From assembly GCA_031259505.1 (NCBI GenBank), contig JAIRLL010000089.1, forward strand, positions 1 through 15,130: a DNA stretch of 15,130 nucleotides, written 5' to 3'. Below are positions 8,558 through 14,915 of the stretch, piece after piece. Both the position numbers and the translations under genes were made by a program. Under the pieces are notes generated by a model. The model was not told the origin of the DNA. It saw only the letters and a list, made by a program, of their open reading frames with translations, and searched no databases. Source of the DNA: Tannerella sp. GTDB lineage: Bacteria; Bacteroidota; Bacteroidia; Bacteroidales; Tannerellaceae. Numbering within the stretch: position 1 is the first letter of the stretch; the number at the start of each line of letters is the position of its first letter.

Positions 8558-9202
8558 TCATATATTTTCCTGTATTGTTTCAATCCGGCTGAAAGGCCGT
8601 TGCTGCAGTAAGTCGTAGTATCCTCTGGTGATGTACCGTGTAAGCACTTTACGCCCGTTGTCGGTACATATTCCTCTGATGAAAAGCAAAAAGAATGTGT
8701 TGTGAACCTCTTCGTGCGTATACATTTTAAACACTTCGGACGGCGGCGACATTTTCACGAGTTCTCCCACCATCAGGGCAATCATATCGTAATTAATCTC
8801 CGGCATAAAAACGCCTTCATTCACACCGCGCTTCAGCAGCGATATCATCCGGCTCAACATCTTCTTTTTATTTACGGCCTGCGTCGCCACAGCGCCCGGA
8901 TAGCGCTGCATGTCCTTGTAAAAAGCGTCGCAAACCGAACTCATCTGTATCTTTTGATTAAACAGCAGGATGATGTCCAGAGCGGTATTCGCTTCGACTT
9001 CCAGCCTGTCCAGACATGTGTCGATACGCAAATACTCCGCTTCCAGTATCTTGACGAGCAGCGACTCCTTGTTTTCAAACGATTCATACAATGTCCGTTT
9101 CGACACACCCGCTTCTTCGGCTATGTCGCTCATACTCACCTTTTTTATTCCGTTTCTGGAAAAAAGGCGTTTCGCTGTTGTTATGATTTGTTCCTTCAAC
9201 AT
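8558..9202 (-). CDS. TetR/AcrR-family repressor of the efflux operon
   Basis: This 214-residue protein has an N-terminal TetR helix-turn-helix at about 5-50 (IITTAKRLFSRNG, then VSMSDIAEEAGVSKRTLYESFENKESLL), including the recognition helix VSKRTLYESF. The rest is a helical ligand-binding and dimerisation domain with no close recognisable relative. It heads the efflux operon in the same direction, so it probably represses its own promoter and the pump genes and is released by a pump substrate. Its promoter is on the minus strand at 9253-9284, and a palindromic candidate operator lies just upstream at 9289-9304. Repression of the pump is inferred from position and family. Confidence 0.92.
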   Translation of the reverse strand: MLKEQIITTAKRLFSRNGIKKVSMSDIAEEAGVSKRTLYESFENKESLLVKILEAEYLRIDTCLDRLEVEANTALDIILLFNQKIQMSSVCDAFYKDMQRYPGAVATQAVNKKKMLSRMISLLKRGVNEGVFMPEINYDMIALMVGELVKMSPPSEVFKMYTHEEVHNTFFLLFIRGICTDNGRKVLTRYITRGYYDLLQQRPFSRIETIQENI

Positions 9203-9252
9203 TACTCACTGTTAAAACATCGCCGCAAAAGTAGGCGTTATAAAGTAAACTG

Positions 9253-9284
9253 CAAAGGTATCATTTGTTACATTATTAGTCAAA
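9253..9284 (-). promoter_or_regulatory. Bacteroides-type promoter of the TetR/efflux operon
   Basis: On the minus strand TTTG (9284-9281) is followed after 20 bases by TACCTTTG (9260-9253). This matches the Bacteroidetes primary-sigma consensus TTTG, 19-21 bases, TAnnTTTG. Transcription would start near 9246, leaving a leader of roughly 45 bases before the TetR ATG at 9202. Confidence 0.75.
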
Positions 9285-9288
9285 ATTG

Positions 9289-9304
9289 AAACATGCTTAT
9301 GTTT
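9289..9304. promoter_or_regulatory. Candidate operator palindrome between tetR-like and araC-like genes
   Basis: AAACAT-gctt-ATGTTT is a perfect inverted repeat with 6-bp arms in AT-rich DNA. It abuts the upstream side of the -33 element of the TetR promoter (9281-9284) and lies about 70 bp upstream of the AraC-gene -7 element. A TetR dimer site is the natural reading. An activator site used by the AraC protein is equally possible from position. Confidence 0.4.
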
Positions 9305-9371
9305 TTCACAACTTTTTTTCTGAACAAAAAGAAAAAATGCTTGGCAAAAAGCAAAATCAGGATATAATCAT

Positions 9372-9379
9372 TATCTTTG
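9372..9379 (+). promoter_or_regulatory. Bacteroides-type -7 element before the AraC-family gene
   Basis: TATCTTTG matches TAnnTTTG exactly and lies 22 bases before the ATG at 9402, which would give a very short leader. No TTTG is found at the expected distance upstream, so this promoter may depend on an activator. Confidence 0.5.
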
Positions 9380-9401
9380 CAAAGTTATTATTATTTTCAC
9401 T

Positions 9402-10307
9402 ATGAATCCGGAATTAGCGCAGAATATAGAACTTTTAAATAAGGCGACTGTTTATTTTGATAATTTTCAGGACGATATCCTGATTGCGGAATTTAATCAT
9501 TCGCCGAATGGAGCAACCGGGCCGATACTTTTTCCTCCGCCGTCGCGCCACGAAGCGCTGACATTTCTGGGCGTCATGACCGGCGAACTCGGCATTTCGG
9601 TTGATTACAGTCCGTATAACATTCCTGCCAACGGGATTGTCTGGATCATGCAGACTCATATCATGCAGGTCACGGGTATTGCACAGGGTACGAGAGTGTG
9701 GATGTTGCAACTCACCAAATCATTCATGGACGACAATATACAGCACAGATTCGGCAGTACGCCGATGATTTCGTACATGCAGTTGAAAAAGTATCCGTAC
9801 AGCCTTTTCGAGCCGGAAGAATTTAAATCGCTTTACGATCATCTGCAAACCATCAGGGACAAATTCAAGTTAAACGCACATTCGTTTCAGAAAGAAGTGG
9901 TTAAGATATATCTTAAAGCTTTTGCCCTGGATATGGCTCATTTTTTCTTCAGGAAGAAAGACAACTTTCTCGTACCGCAGTTGACGCGAAAAGAAGAATT
10001 GTTCGCCGATTTCCTTTCGCTGCTGACGGAACACTGCAAAACGCAGCACGAAGTGTCGTTTTATGCCGGCAAGCTTTGTATTACACCTCAATACCTCTCC
10101 CTGATACTAAAAGAACAGAGTGGGCGTACGGCCAGCCAGTGGATACAGAACGCGCTGGTAGTCGAAGCGAAAAGAATGTTGAAAATGTCGCGCACGAGTA
10201 TACAGGAAGTCGCTGACAACCTGAATTTTCCTGACCAGTCCACGTTCGGCAAGTTTTTCAGGAAACACGCAGGCCTTTCGCCGCTCGCCTTCCGCAAATA
10301 CAGGTGA
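9402..10307 (+). CDS. AraC-family transcriptional regulator
   Basis: This 301-residue protein ends with a two-helix-turn-helix AraC domain. The first HTH is about 218-240 (SFYAGKLCITPQYLSLILKE), followed by TASQWIQNALVVEAKRML at 243-260. The second HTH is about 265-290 (TSIQEVADNLNFPDQSTFGKFFRKHAG), with the typical terminal SPLAFRK. The N-terminal 200 residues are a ligand or dimerisation domain, possibly cupin-like (VDYSPYNIPANGIVWIM near 67-83), without a confident family. It is transcribed away from the efflux operon with a shared 199-bp control region, and it converges with the DUF4249 gene (54 bases apart). It could regulate the pump, the receptor/lipoprotein pair, or other genes. Its codons are AT-richer than those of neighbours to either side. 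Confidence 0.92.
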   Translation: MNPELAQNIELLNKATVYFDNFQDDILIAEFNHSPNGATGPILFPPPSRHEALTFLGVMTGELGISVDYSPYNIPANGIVWIMQTHIMQVTGIAQGTRVWMLQLTKSFMDDNIQHRFGSTPMISYMQLKKYPYSLFEPEEFKSLYDHLQTIRDKFKLNAHSFQKEVVKIYLKAFALDMAHFFFRKKDNFLVPQLTRKEELFADFLSLLTEHCKTQHEVSFYAGKLCITPQYLSLILKEQSGRTASQWIQNALVVEAKRMLKMSRTSIQEVADNLNFPDQSTFGKFFRKHAGLSPLAFRKYR

Positions 10308-10361
10308 CTGTGCGCCGCAGTCCAGTGAATCCTCGAACTTGCCTGGGGGTTTGTTTTCCAG

Positions 10362-11267
10362 TTATTTTCCTTCAGATTCCGGTACAACGGCTTCCATTTT
10401 AGCGGTAGAAAATGCGGTGAAATAGCCTGTGCCGCCGTTGCTGATATTCGTTTCGATATTGGAGGGCGGGCCGCCGAAGAACGGATTTTCGCCGTTTTTC
10501 TCCCGCTGGCACTGGCTGACAAAGTTGAAGTAGCCCTGCTCTATACGGCTAAGCAGCAACGCAATTCTGTATCCGGGACGAACGAAGAAAGTGGTATCTA
10601 TCTCCACGTTGTCGCCAAAAGCTGAGAAGTCGCTGTCCATGTCGTCGAAATACCACAGTGCGACGTCGTGAAAGTACTGTCCGTTCATGCTTTCGTCTGA
10701 AAATACGGTGAGGTCGGTGATATGGTGCGTCGCGATTGTGTCGTTGATGACAAAGCGCGCCAGATAACAGTCGGCGGAAGGCGCGTCCTGTGCGAACAGG
10801 TTCAGCGCGTAATGTCTGTATCCCATGATGGTCAGCGGCTTGATCGAGATGGAGTCGATGACGGCGGGCTGCGGCATGACGGTCGAAGCGCTGTACGTTT
10901 CCACGACGCCGTCTCCGTCGAAATCGACTTCCACATTCAATGTGTACGTTGTGCCGGGCATGGCGGCCATCGGCCTTACGGTCAGGTAAAGACCTTCCTC
11001 GTCGGGGCTTTCGGTCAGGTCGAAAATCTGATTGTCCGACGAATGTATGCTTGCCACGGCGTGCGGGACGGGCATATTCTGCTTTTCGTCGAAGTAGGGC
11101 GACGAGCCGGATATCCTGACTTGCTGGTATGCCAAATCTTCCGTCAGGCAACCGTATATCACGATGACGGGCTTCGAATCGCCCGTTTCGATGTCGAACG
11201 GCGCGGTACAGGCGCTCATACTCAGAAGAGTGCACAGGGTCAATGCGGATTTTGCGGTGCGTGTCAT
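10362..11267 (-). CDS. DUF4249 outer-membrane lipoprotein
   Basis: This 301-residue protein has a lipoprotein signal ending in lipobox MSAC (Cys20: TLLSMSAC-TAPF), followed by a beta-rich body. The DUF4249 signature is visible at the start (KPVIVIYGCLTED after the Cys) and especially near the C-terminus: NPFFGGPPSNIETNISNGGTGYFTAFS. DUF4249 lipoproteins are found in Bacteroidota directly beside a TonB-dependent receptor with a carboxypeptidase-like N-terminal domain, as here (6-base gap). The likely role is a surface lid or accessory component of the receptor. No substrate can be inferred. The length is slightly short for the family, but both ends are present. Confidence 0.9.
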   Translation of the reverse strand: MTRTAKSALTLCTLLSMSACTAPFDIETGDSKPVIVIYGCLTEDLAYQQVRISGSSPYFDEKQNMPVPHAVASIHSSDNQIFDLTESPDEEGLYLTVRPMAAMPGTTYTLNVEVDFDGDGVVETYSASTVMPQPAVIDSISIKPLTIMGYRHYALNLFAQDAPSADCYLARFVINDTIATHHITDLTVFSDESMNGQYFHDVALWYFDDMDSDFSAFGDNVEIDTTFFVRPGYRIALLLSRIEQGYFNFVSQCQREKNGENPFFGGPPSNIETNISNGGTGYFTAFSTAKMEAVVPESEGK

Positions 11268-11273
11268 GGCCGT

Positions 11274-13586
11274 TTAAAATTTGAAGTTGTACGTGAGGGA
11301 CGGAACGATGCCGAACAGATACATCATTTCGGCATACGGCAGTCCGGTGGCGGCGTCCTGAAGATAAGTTATAATCCACGGATTCTTTTTGTTGTAAGCG
11401 TTGAAGAGCGAGACGTTCCATTCGCTTTTCCAGCGTTTTCCCGAATTTTTGTCGGGCGAGAACGTGAAGGAGAGGTCCAGACGGTGATAGTCGGGACGAC
11501 GGTATTCGTTGCGTCCCGAATAGATCGGGAAATATTCGCCCTGAATATTGAAGCGCCCCGAAGGATAGGTCGTCGGGTTGCCGGTCGCATATATCCATAT
11601 TGCCGACAGGGAGCACTTTCGCGAGAGGTCATAGCTGGCTGCGATATTCAGCGAATGTGTCTTGTCGAAGGGCGCCAGATACGCCTTGCCGCGATTGATG
11701 GCGGGGATTGTGCGTTCGGAACGCGACAGGGTGTAGTTGACGAAGCCGGTCAGCGGTCCCGTGTTTTTTCTGACCATAAATTCCGCGCCGTATGCCTGCC
11801 CGTTGCCGGTGCGTATCTGCCCGTCCAGTTTGTCGTTCAGGAGGAGTTGCGCATGTTCGGCAAAGTCAATGACGTGTTTCAGTTTTTTATAGTACAGTTC
11901 GACGGAAGTCTCGTATTCGTCATTTTTCAGATTGTGGAAATAGCCCAGAGCAAACATGTCCGCTTCCTGCGGCTTGACGTTGGGGCCGGCCGAGAACCAT
12001 ATGTCCATGGGCGAACCTGCGGCAGAATTGTTTGCCAGTTGAATGAATTGCACATTGTGTGCATAATTGGCTTTGATGGACGACGAGCCGCTCAGTTTCA
12101 TCACCATGCCGACACGCGGTTCAAAAGCGGAATACGTATTGTATATTTTTCCCGCTCCGTATACCGTGGAGTCGATGGACCGGTAATTTGCATCATAGTT
12201 GAATACGGTCGCCCTGCCGACGTTTTGAAACAGTGACCAGCGGACGCCATATTTGACGCTGAAACGAGCCGAAATCTTCTGTTCGTTCGATGCGTATATG
12301 CTGTGTTCCAGCGCCCTGTTTCCCGGGATAGCGATGTTGTCAAAGCCTTTTACGGCGACCATGCCGGGGTTGAACGAATGAACCGCAGTCGACAGGCCAT
12401 AGTTCAGATTCCATAAATCGCTGATCGGCCTGCTGAAATCGAATCGCAGAGACCAGTCCGCGATGGATGATTTCCATGAAGCCTGCGCGCCTTCCAGCTT
12501 CGACTCCAGTCCGTAATCGTAGTTTGAGAAGCAGAAGGATATGCTGGAAAAAAAATTGTCCGAAAAGATGTGCGACCAGGCCATCGTGGCCGAGGCGTTG
12601 CCGTAGTCGAAGGAGCCGAGGTTTGCGCCGAAATGGTCTTTCCCGTAATAGCCGCTCAGTTCCAGCCGGTCTTTTCCCGAAAGGCGGTGCGTCACCTTGC
12701 CGTTCATGTCGTAGAAATAGACGGATGCCGACCGCAAGTCTTTATTCGGCGACATTTTGAGGAACAGGTCTGCATAGCTGCGCCGCCCGCCGACCATCCA
12801 CGACGTGTTTTCGCCGACGGGCGATTCCATCATCAGGCGGCTCGATATGAGTCCGATGCCGCCCGTTGCGCCGAACCTGGCGGGTATTTCGGCTTTGGTC
12901 TGTATGTCGAGGAGCGACGACAGGCGTCCGCCATGTTTTGCCGGAATATCGCCCTTGTAGAGCGACAGGCCGCGAAGCACGTCGTTGTTGAATACCGAAA
13001 AGAATCCCAGCAGGTGCGAGGCGTTGTAGACGACGGCATTGTCGAGCAGAATCAGGTTCTGGTCAGGCGAGCCGCCCCGCACGCTGAAGCCCGAACTGCC
13101 TTCCGACACGGTCTGTACGCCCGGCAGCAGCTGTACGGCCTTAAGCACGTCCACTTCGCCCAGCAGCGCCGGCATGCGTTTGATTTCGCCTGCGGTCAGC
13201 TTCTCCACGCCCATATGCAGCGTGGTGACCCGTTCGTCGCGCGCCTGCGACGTGACGGTGACTTCGTACAGTTGCGTATTGCCTTCCAGTCTGAAATCGA
13301 CCGTCTGTCCGCCGCTGCCGGCGATTCTTACCGCGATGTCTTTCTGATAATATCCGAGATACGACGCAGTGAGCGTGTGCACGCCTTCGGGCAGCAGGAG
13401 GGCGTATGTCCCGTCGACAGCCGTAAGCGTGTGGATACCTGTCCCTTTAACAAATACCGCCGCTTCGACGAGCGGCTCGTCCGTGACGCTGTCCGCCACC
13501 CGGCCGGATATGCGCGCGTGCTGGGCGGCAGTCGCCAGGCTCACAGATACAAGCAGAATTGATACAGTATATTTTCTCGTTTTCAT
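11274..13586 (-). CDS. TonB-dependent receptor with carboxypeptidase-regulatory-like domain (DUF4249 partner type)
   Basis: This is a 770-residue outer-membrane receptor. I chose the ATG at 13586 because it begins a proper signal peptide (MKTRKYTVSILLVSVSLATAAQ). The in-frame ATG at 13661 adds 25 residues without signal character and lies upstream of the likely promoter. Domains: carboxypeptidase-regulatory-like beta domain about 24-102 (ISGRVADSVTDEPLVEAAVFVKG...DGTYALLLPEG); plug about 118-230, with MPALLGEVDVLKAVQLLPGVQ, GFSVRGGSPDQNLILLDNA at 166-184, and KGDIPAKHGGRLSSLLDI; then a 22-strand barrel ending in a terminal aromatic (TYNFKF). These plug motifs are those of receptors that partner DUF4249 lipoproteins, and one follows 6 bases downstream. 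The pair probably imports an unidentified nutrient or peptide-like ligand, powered by TonB. The barrel is complete. Confidence 0.93.
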   Translation of the reverse strand: MKTRKYTVSILLVSVSLATAAQHARISGRVADSVTDEPLVEAAVFVKGTGIHTLTAVDGTYALLLPEGVHTLTASYLGYYQKDIAVRIAGSGGQTVDFRLEGNTQLYEVTVTSQARDERVTTLHMGVEKLTAGEIKRMPALLGEVDVLKAVQLLPGVQTVSEGSSGFSVRGGSPDQNLILLDNAVVYNASHLLGFFSVFNNDVLRGLSLYKGDIPAKHGGRLSSLLDIQTKAEIPARFGATGGIGLISSRLMMESPVGENTSWMVGGRRSYADLFLKMSPNKDLRSASVYFYDMNGKVTHRLSGKDRLELSGYYGKDHFGANLGSFDYGNASATMAWSHIFSDNFFSSISFCFSNYDYGLESKLEGAQASWKSSIADWSLRFDFSRPISDLWNLNYGLSTAVHSFNPGMVAVKGFDNIAIPGNRALEHSIYASNEQKISARFSVKYGVRWSLFQNVGRATVFNYDANYRSIDSTVYGAGKIYNTYSAFEPRVGMVMKLSGSSSIKANYAHNVQFIQLANNSAAGSPMDIWFSAGPNVKPQEADMFALGYFHNLKNDEYETSVELYYKKLKHVIDFAEHAQLLLNDKLDGQIRTGNGQAYGAEFMVRKNTGPLTGFVNYTLSRSERTIPAINRGKAYLAPFDKTHSLNIAASYDLSRKCSLSAIWIYATGNPTTYPSGRFNIQGEYFPIYSGRNEYRRPDYHRLDLSFTFSPDKNSGKRWKSEWNVSLFNAYNKKNPWIITYLQDAATGLPYAEMMYLFGIVPSLTYNFKF

Positions 13587-13593
13587 TGCGGGG

Positions 13594-13601
13594 CAAAGAT
13601 A
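13594..13601 (-). promoter_or_regulatory. Bacteroides-type -7 element of the receptor operon
   Basis: On the minus strand TATCTTTG matches TAnnTTTG and ends 8 bases before the ATG at 13586. Translation would then begin at or very near the transcript start, so either the leader is almost absent or the element is fortuitous. No TTTG is found at the -33 position. Confidence 0.4.
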
Positions 13602-13631
13602 CGAACAATTAATAAACCGTGCGTGCAGAAA

Positions 13632-13733
13632 TTTGCTTTCAGTGAAATTTATACTGCGCACGGAACGGAGGAATCACCTGTCCGTTACCTGAAACAGATG
13701 GGAAACTTCAGTTATTTATTTTGCTTTCAGGTA
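13632..13733. promoter_or_regulatory. Repeated TTTGCTTTCAG sites and 9-bp inverted repeat upstream of the receptor
   Basis: The 11-mer TTTGCTTTCAG occurs at 13632-13642 and again at 13720-13730. The second copy overlaps one arm of a perfect inverted repeat, TACCTGAAA (13686-13694) with TTTCAGGTA (13725-13733), 30 bases apart. The sites lie about 30 to 140 bases upstream of the receptor -7 element, a normal place for regulator binding. No regulator is identified. Confidence 0.35.
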
Positions 13734-13861
13734 TAAAGTGGCAGAAGTGTTTGCCTGAACGACAAAACGGCAGCAGCAATCATTGGACAGTTTTTTTTAT
13801 TGATGACTGTTTAATTTCACCTGTTTCGTTTCCATGCAAAAAAGGTCGATAAGACGCTGCC

Positions 13862-13961
13862 CTGCGTCAAGGCATGACGCAGCGTTACGTCAAGGCAGGA
13901 CGTAGCGTTACGTCAAGGCAGGACGCACCGTTGCGTCAAGGCATGACGCAGCGTTGCGTCA
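13862..13961 (+). repeat. 23-bp tandem repeat forming successive hairpins
   Basis: Four 23-bp units start at 13864, 13887, 13910 and 13933, with a 6-base stub to 13961. Each unit is a small dyad around a 7-base loop (AAGGCAT or AAGGCAG). Unit 1 pairs CTGCGTC with GACGCAG. Unit 2 pairs TACGTC with GACGTA, a compensatory A-T for G-C change. Unit 3 has one A/C mismatch at that pair, and unit 4 pairs TGCGTC with GACGCA. In unit 2 the stem extends to 11 pairs with two G-T wobbles when read as plus-strand RNA (13881-13891 with 13899-13909). No gene overlaps it. Confidence 0.85.
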
Positions 13962-14025
13962 CAGATGCTCCATAGACAGTTATATTTTTGCAGAATCTTT
14001 GTTTTCTGATGTTCGACTGTTTCCG

Positions 14026-14068
14026 TCGGAGTGAAAGGATTCGAACCTTCGACCCTCTGCTCCCAAAG
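14026..14068 (-). other. 3' fragment of a tRNA-Pro(UGG) gene, probable attachment-site core
   Basis: Read on the minus strand, 14067-14061 is the anticodon loop TTTGGGA (anticodon UGG). It is followed by the 3' anticodon stem GCAGA, variable loop GGGTC, a complete T-arm (GAAGG-TTCGAAT-CCTTT, 14050-14034), the 3' acceptor strand CACTCCG and discriminator A at 14026. The 5' half is missing. The base at 14068 would still fit the stem, and beyond it the sequence ACAC does not match the expected complement of the stem. No CCA is encoded. Partial copies of a tRNA 3' end that break in the anticodon arm are the usual trace of integrase-mediated insertion into a tRNA gene. Confidence 0.8.
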
Positions 14069-14113
14069 GTGTGGAATTAATTCATTTAATCAGCGAGTTA
14101 TCGATTGAAATAT

Positions 14114-14138
14114 TTAATTTGCTATTAATTTGCTATTA
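14114..14138. repeat. 11-bp direct repeat beside the tRNA fragment
   Basis: TTAATTTGCTA occurs twice in tandem (14114-14124, 14125-14135), with TTA starting a third copy. It lies 46 bases from the tRNA-like fragment on its broken side. Integrase arm sites or excisionase sites often look like this, but the repeat is short and AT-rich, so function is unproven. Confidence 0.5.
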
Positions 14139-14141
14139 TGG

Positions 14142-14169
14142 GGCGGGAGACCTCATTAATGAGGCCGCC
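14142..14169. terminator. Palindrome after the ORF6N-tail remnant, possible terminator
   Basis: CCTCATTAATGAGG (14151-14164) is a perfect 14-bp palindrome. It is flanked by GGCGG (14142-14146) and CCGCC (14165-14169), giving a bulged hairpin of about ten pairs. It begins 9 bases after the stop at 14179 in the minus-strand direction, where a terminator is expected, but no clear T tract follows. Confidence 0.4.
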
Positions 14170-14178
14170 TATATTCAT

Positions 14179-14352
14179 TCACATCTGTACGCGACGAATG
14201 TGCAATTCGGCCAGCGTCTGATTGATAAGTTCCAGTTGCGCCCGTGTATCTTCGTGGATGTCGTTGTAGTCTGCAAAAACTTCGTCGATATAGGCTTTCA
14301 GTTCGTTTATTTCGTGTCTGTATTGTTTTAAATTGGTTGTTTGCCTGTTTCT
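14179..14352 (-). pseudogene. Out-of-frame tail of an ORF6N-type protein (remnant, no start codon)
   Basis: Just after the stop of the ORF6N gene, the +1 frame reads as a plausible protein to a stop at 14179-14181. Its clear part is LKQYRHEINELKAYIDEVF followed by ADYNDIHEDTRAQLELINQ and TLAELHIRR. The frame is open back to 14415 but contains no ATG, GTG or TTG, so it is not a free-standing gene. From memory, this helical ELKxYIxEVFxDYNDIxEDTRxQLELI ending is the usual C-terminus of a second kind of ORF6N-domain protein in Bacteroidales. The stretch could be the remnant of such a gene joined to the present one, or a tail lost by a frameshift. Codon choice (GAC, GAA, CTG) fits real coding on this strand better than the opposite-strand frame. 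Confidence 0.5.
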
Positions 14353-14908
14353 ATTCTTTTCTGTCTTCGTCTGTTTTGCGTTTGACGGTGTGTTTGAACT
14401 TGAATACGGCGAAATTCAGTTCGATGCTTGTTTCCGTGTCTGTTGCTTTCAGGTCGTCGCTCAGGATGTCGGCGATGATTTCACCGCCTTTTTGCATGAG
14501 CGATTTTTGTTTAAAATCTTCGGCTGTTTCCGAGAGTTCGGAGACGGTGCGGGCAAGTTCTCTTATTTTGGCGAACGTCTCTACTATGGCGATAGTGGTT
14601 TGCGTCGCCTTGGGGCTTTTCAGGATGGTGGCGAGCATGTACAGGCCTTTTTCGGTGAAGGCTTTGGGCAATGCCGGAGAGAACTTTACTTTTGGGTTAT
14701 CGAAATTTTCGATAACCTCCTTTTTCTCTTCCTGACTTAACTCCAGTATGTATCCGTCCGGAAATTTGTCGGGATTGTTTTTAACTGCTTCGTTGATACG
14801 CATTGTTTCTACGCCGTACAATGCGGCCACGTCGCTGTCAAGGATGACCTTCCGGTTGCGGATGGTCAGGATTCTGTCGTTTACGTCGCTGAATTTTACT
14901 GTTTCCAT
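14351..14908 (-). CDS. ORF6N-domain protein (phage antirepressor-like)
   Basis: This protein has 185 residues from the ATG at 14908. An in-frame upstream ATG at 14947 would overlap the preceding gene and adds 13 residues unlike the family. Residues 5-95 match the ORF6N DNA-binding domain: ILTIRNRKVILDSDVAALYGVETMRINEAVKNNPDKFPDGYILEL, then LPKAFTEKGLYMLATIL. Residues 96-150 are helical with a coiled-coil look (TIAIVETFAKIRELARTVSELSETAEDFKQK), and the C-terminus ends in basic residues. ORF6N, like KilA-N and BRO-N domains, occurs in phage and mobile-element proteins and is thought to bind DNA. The gene begins 7 bases after the small beta-rich protein, in the same direction. With the tRNA-Pro fragment nearby it suggests mobile DNA. 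The role is unknown. Confidence 0.85.
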   Translation of the reverse strand: METVKFSDVNDRILTIRNRKVILDSDVAALYGVETMRINEAVKNNPDKFPDGYILELSQEEKKEVIENFDNPKVKFSPALPKAFTEKGLYMLATILKSPKATQTTIAIVETFAKIRELARTVSELSETAEDFKQKSLMQKGGEIIADILSDDLKATDTETSIELNFAVFKFKHTVKRKTDEDRKE

Positions 14909-14915
14909 GATATAT

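Noticed and set aside
9313..9337. T-tract/A-tract hairpin upstream of the AraC-family gene
   Set aside because: The arms are nearly homopolymeric, which gives pairing by composition alone and no GC stem for a terminator or a specific operator.
13983..13990. Plus-strand TATTTTTG matching the Bacteroides -7 element
   Set aside because: No -33 TTTG at the right spacing and no gene downstream on that strand. In AT-rich DNA such matches arise by chance.
14026..14110. Complete functional tRNA gene
   Set aside because: No D-arm, 5' anticodon stem or 5' acceptor strand can be found on the 5' side; only the 3' part is present.
14071..14331. Plus-strand 86-residue frame near the tRNA fragment
   Set aside because: It overlaps the minus-strand helical tail, which reads as real protein, and its start falls in the AT-rich junction. 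It has hydrophobic low-information composition.
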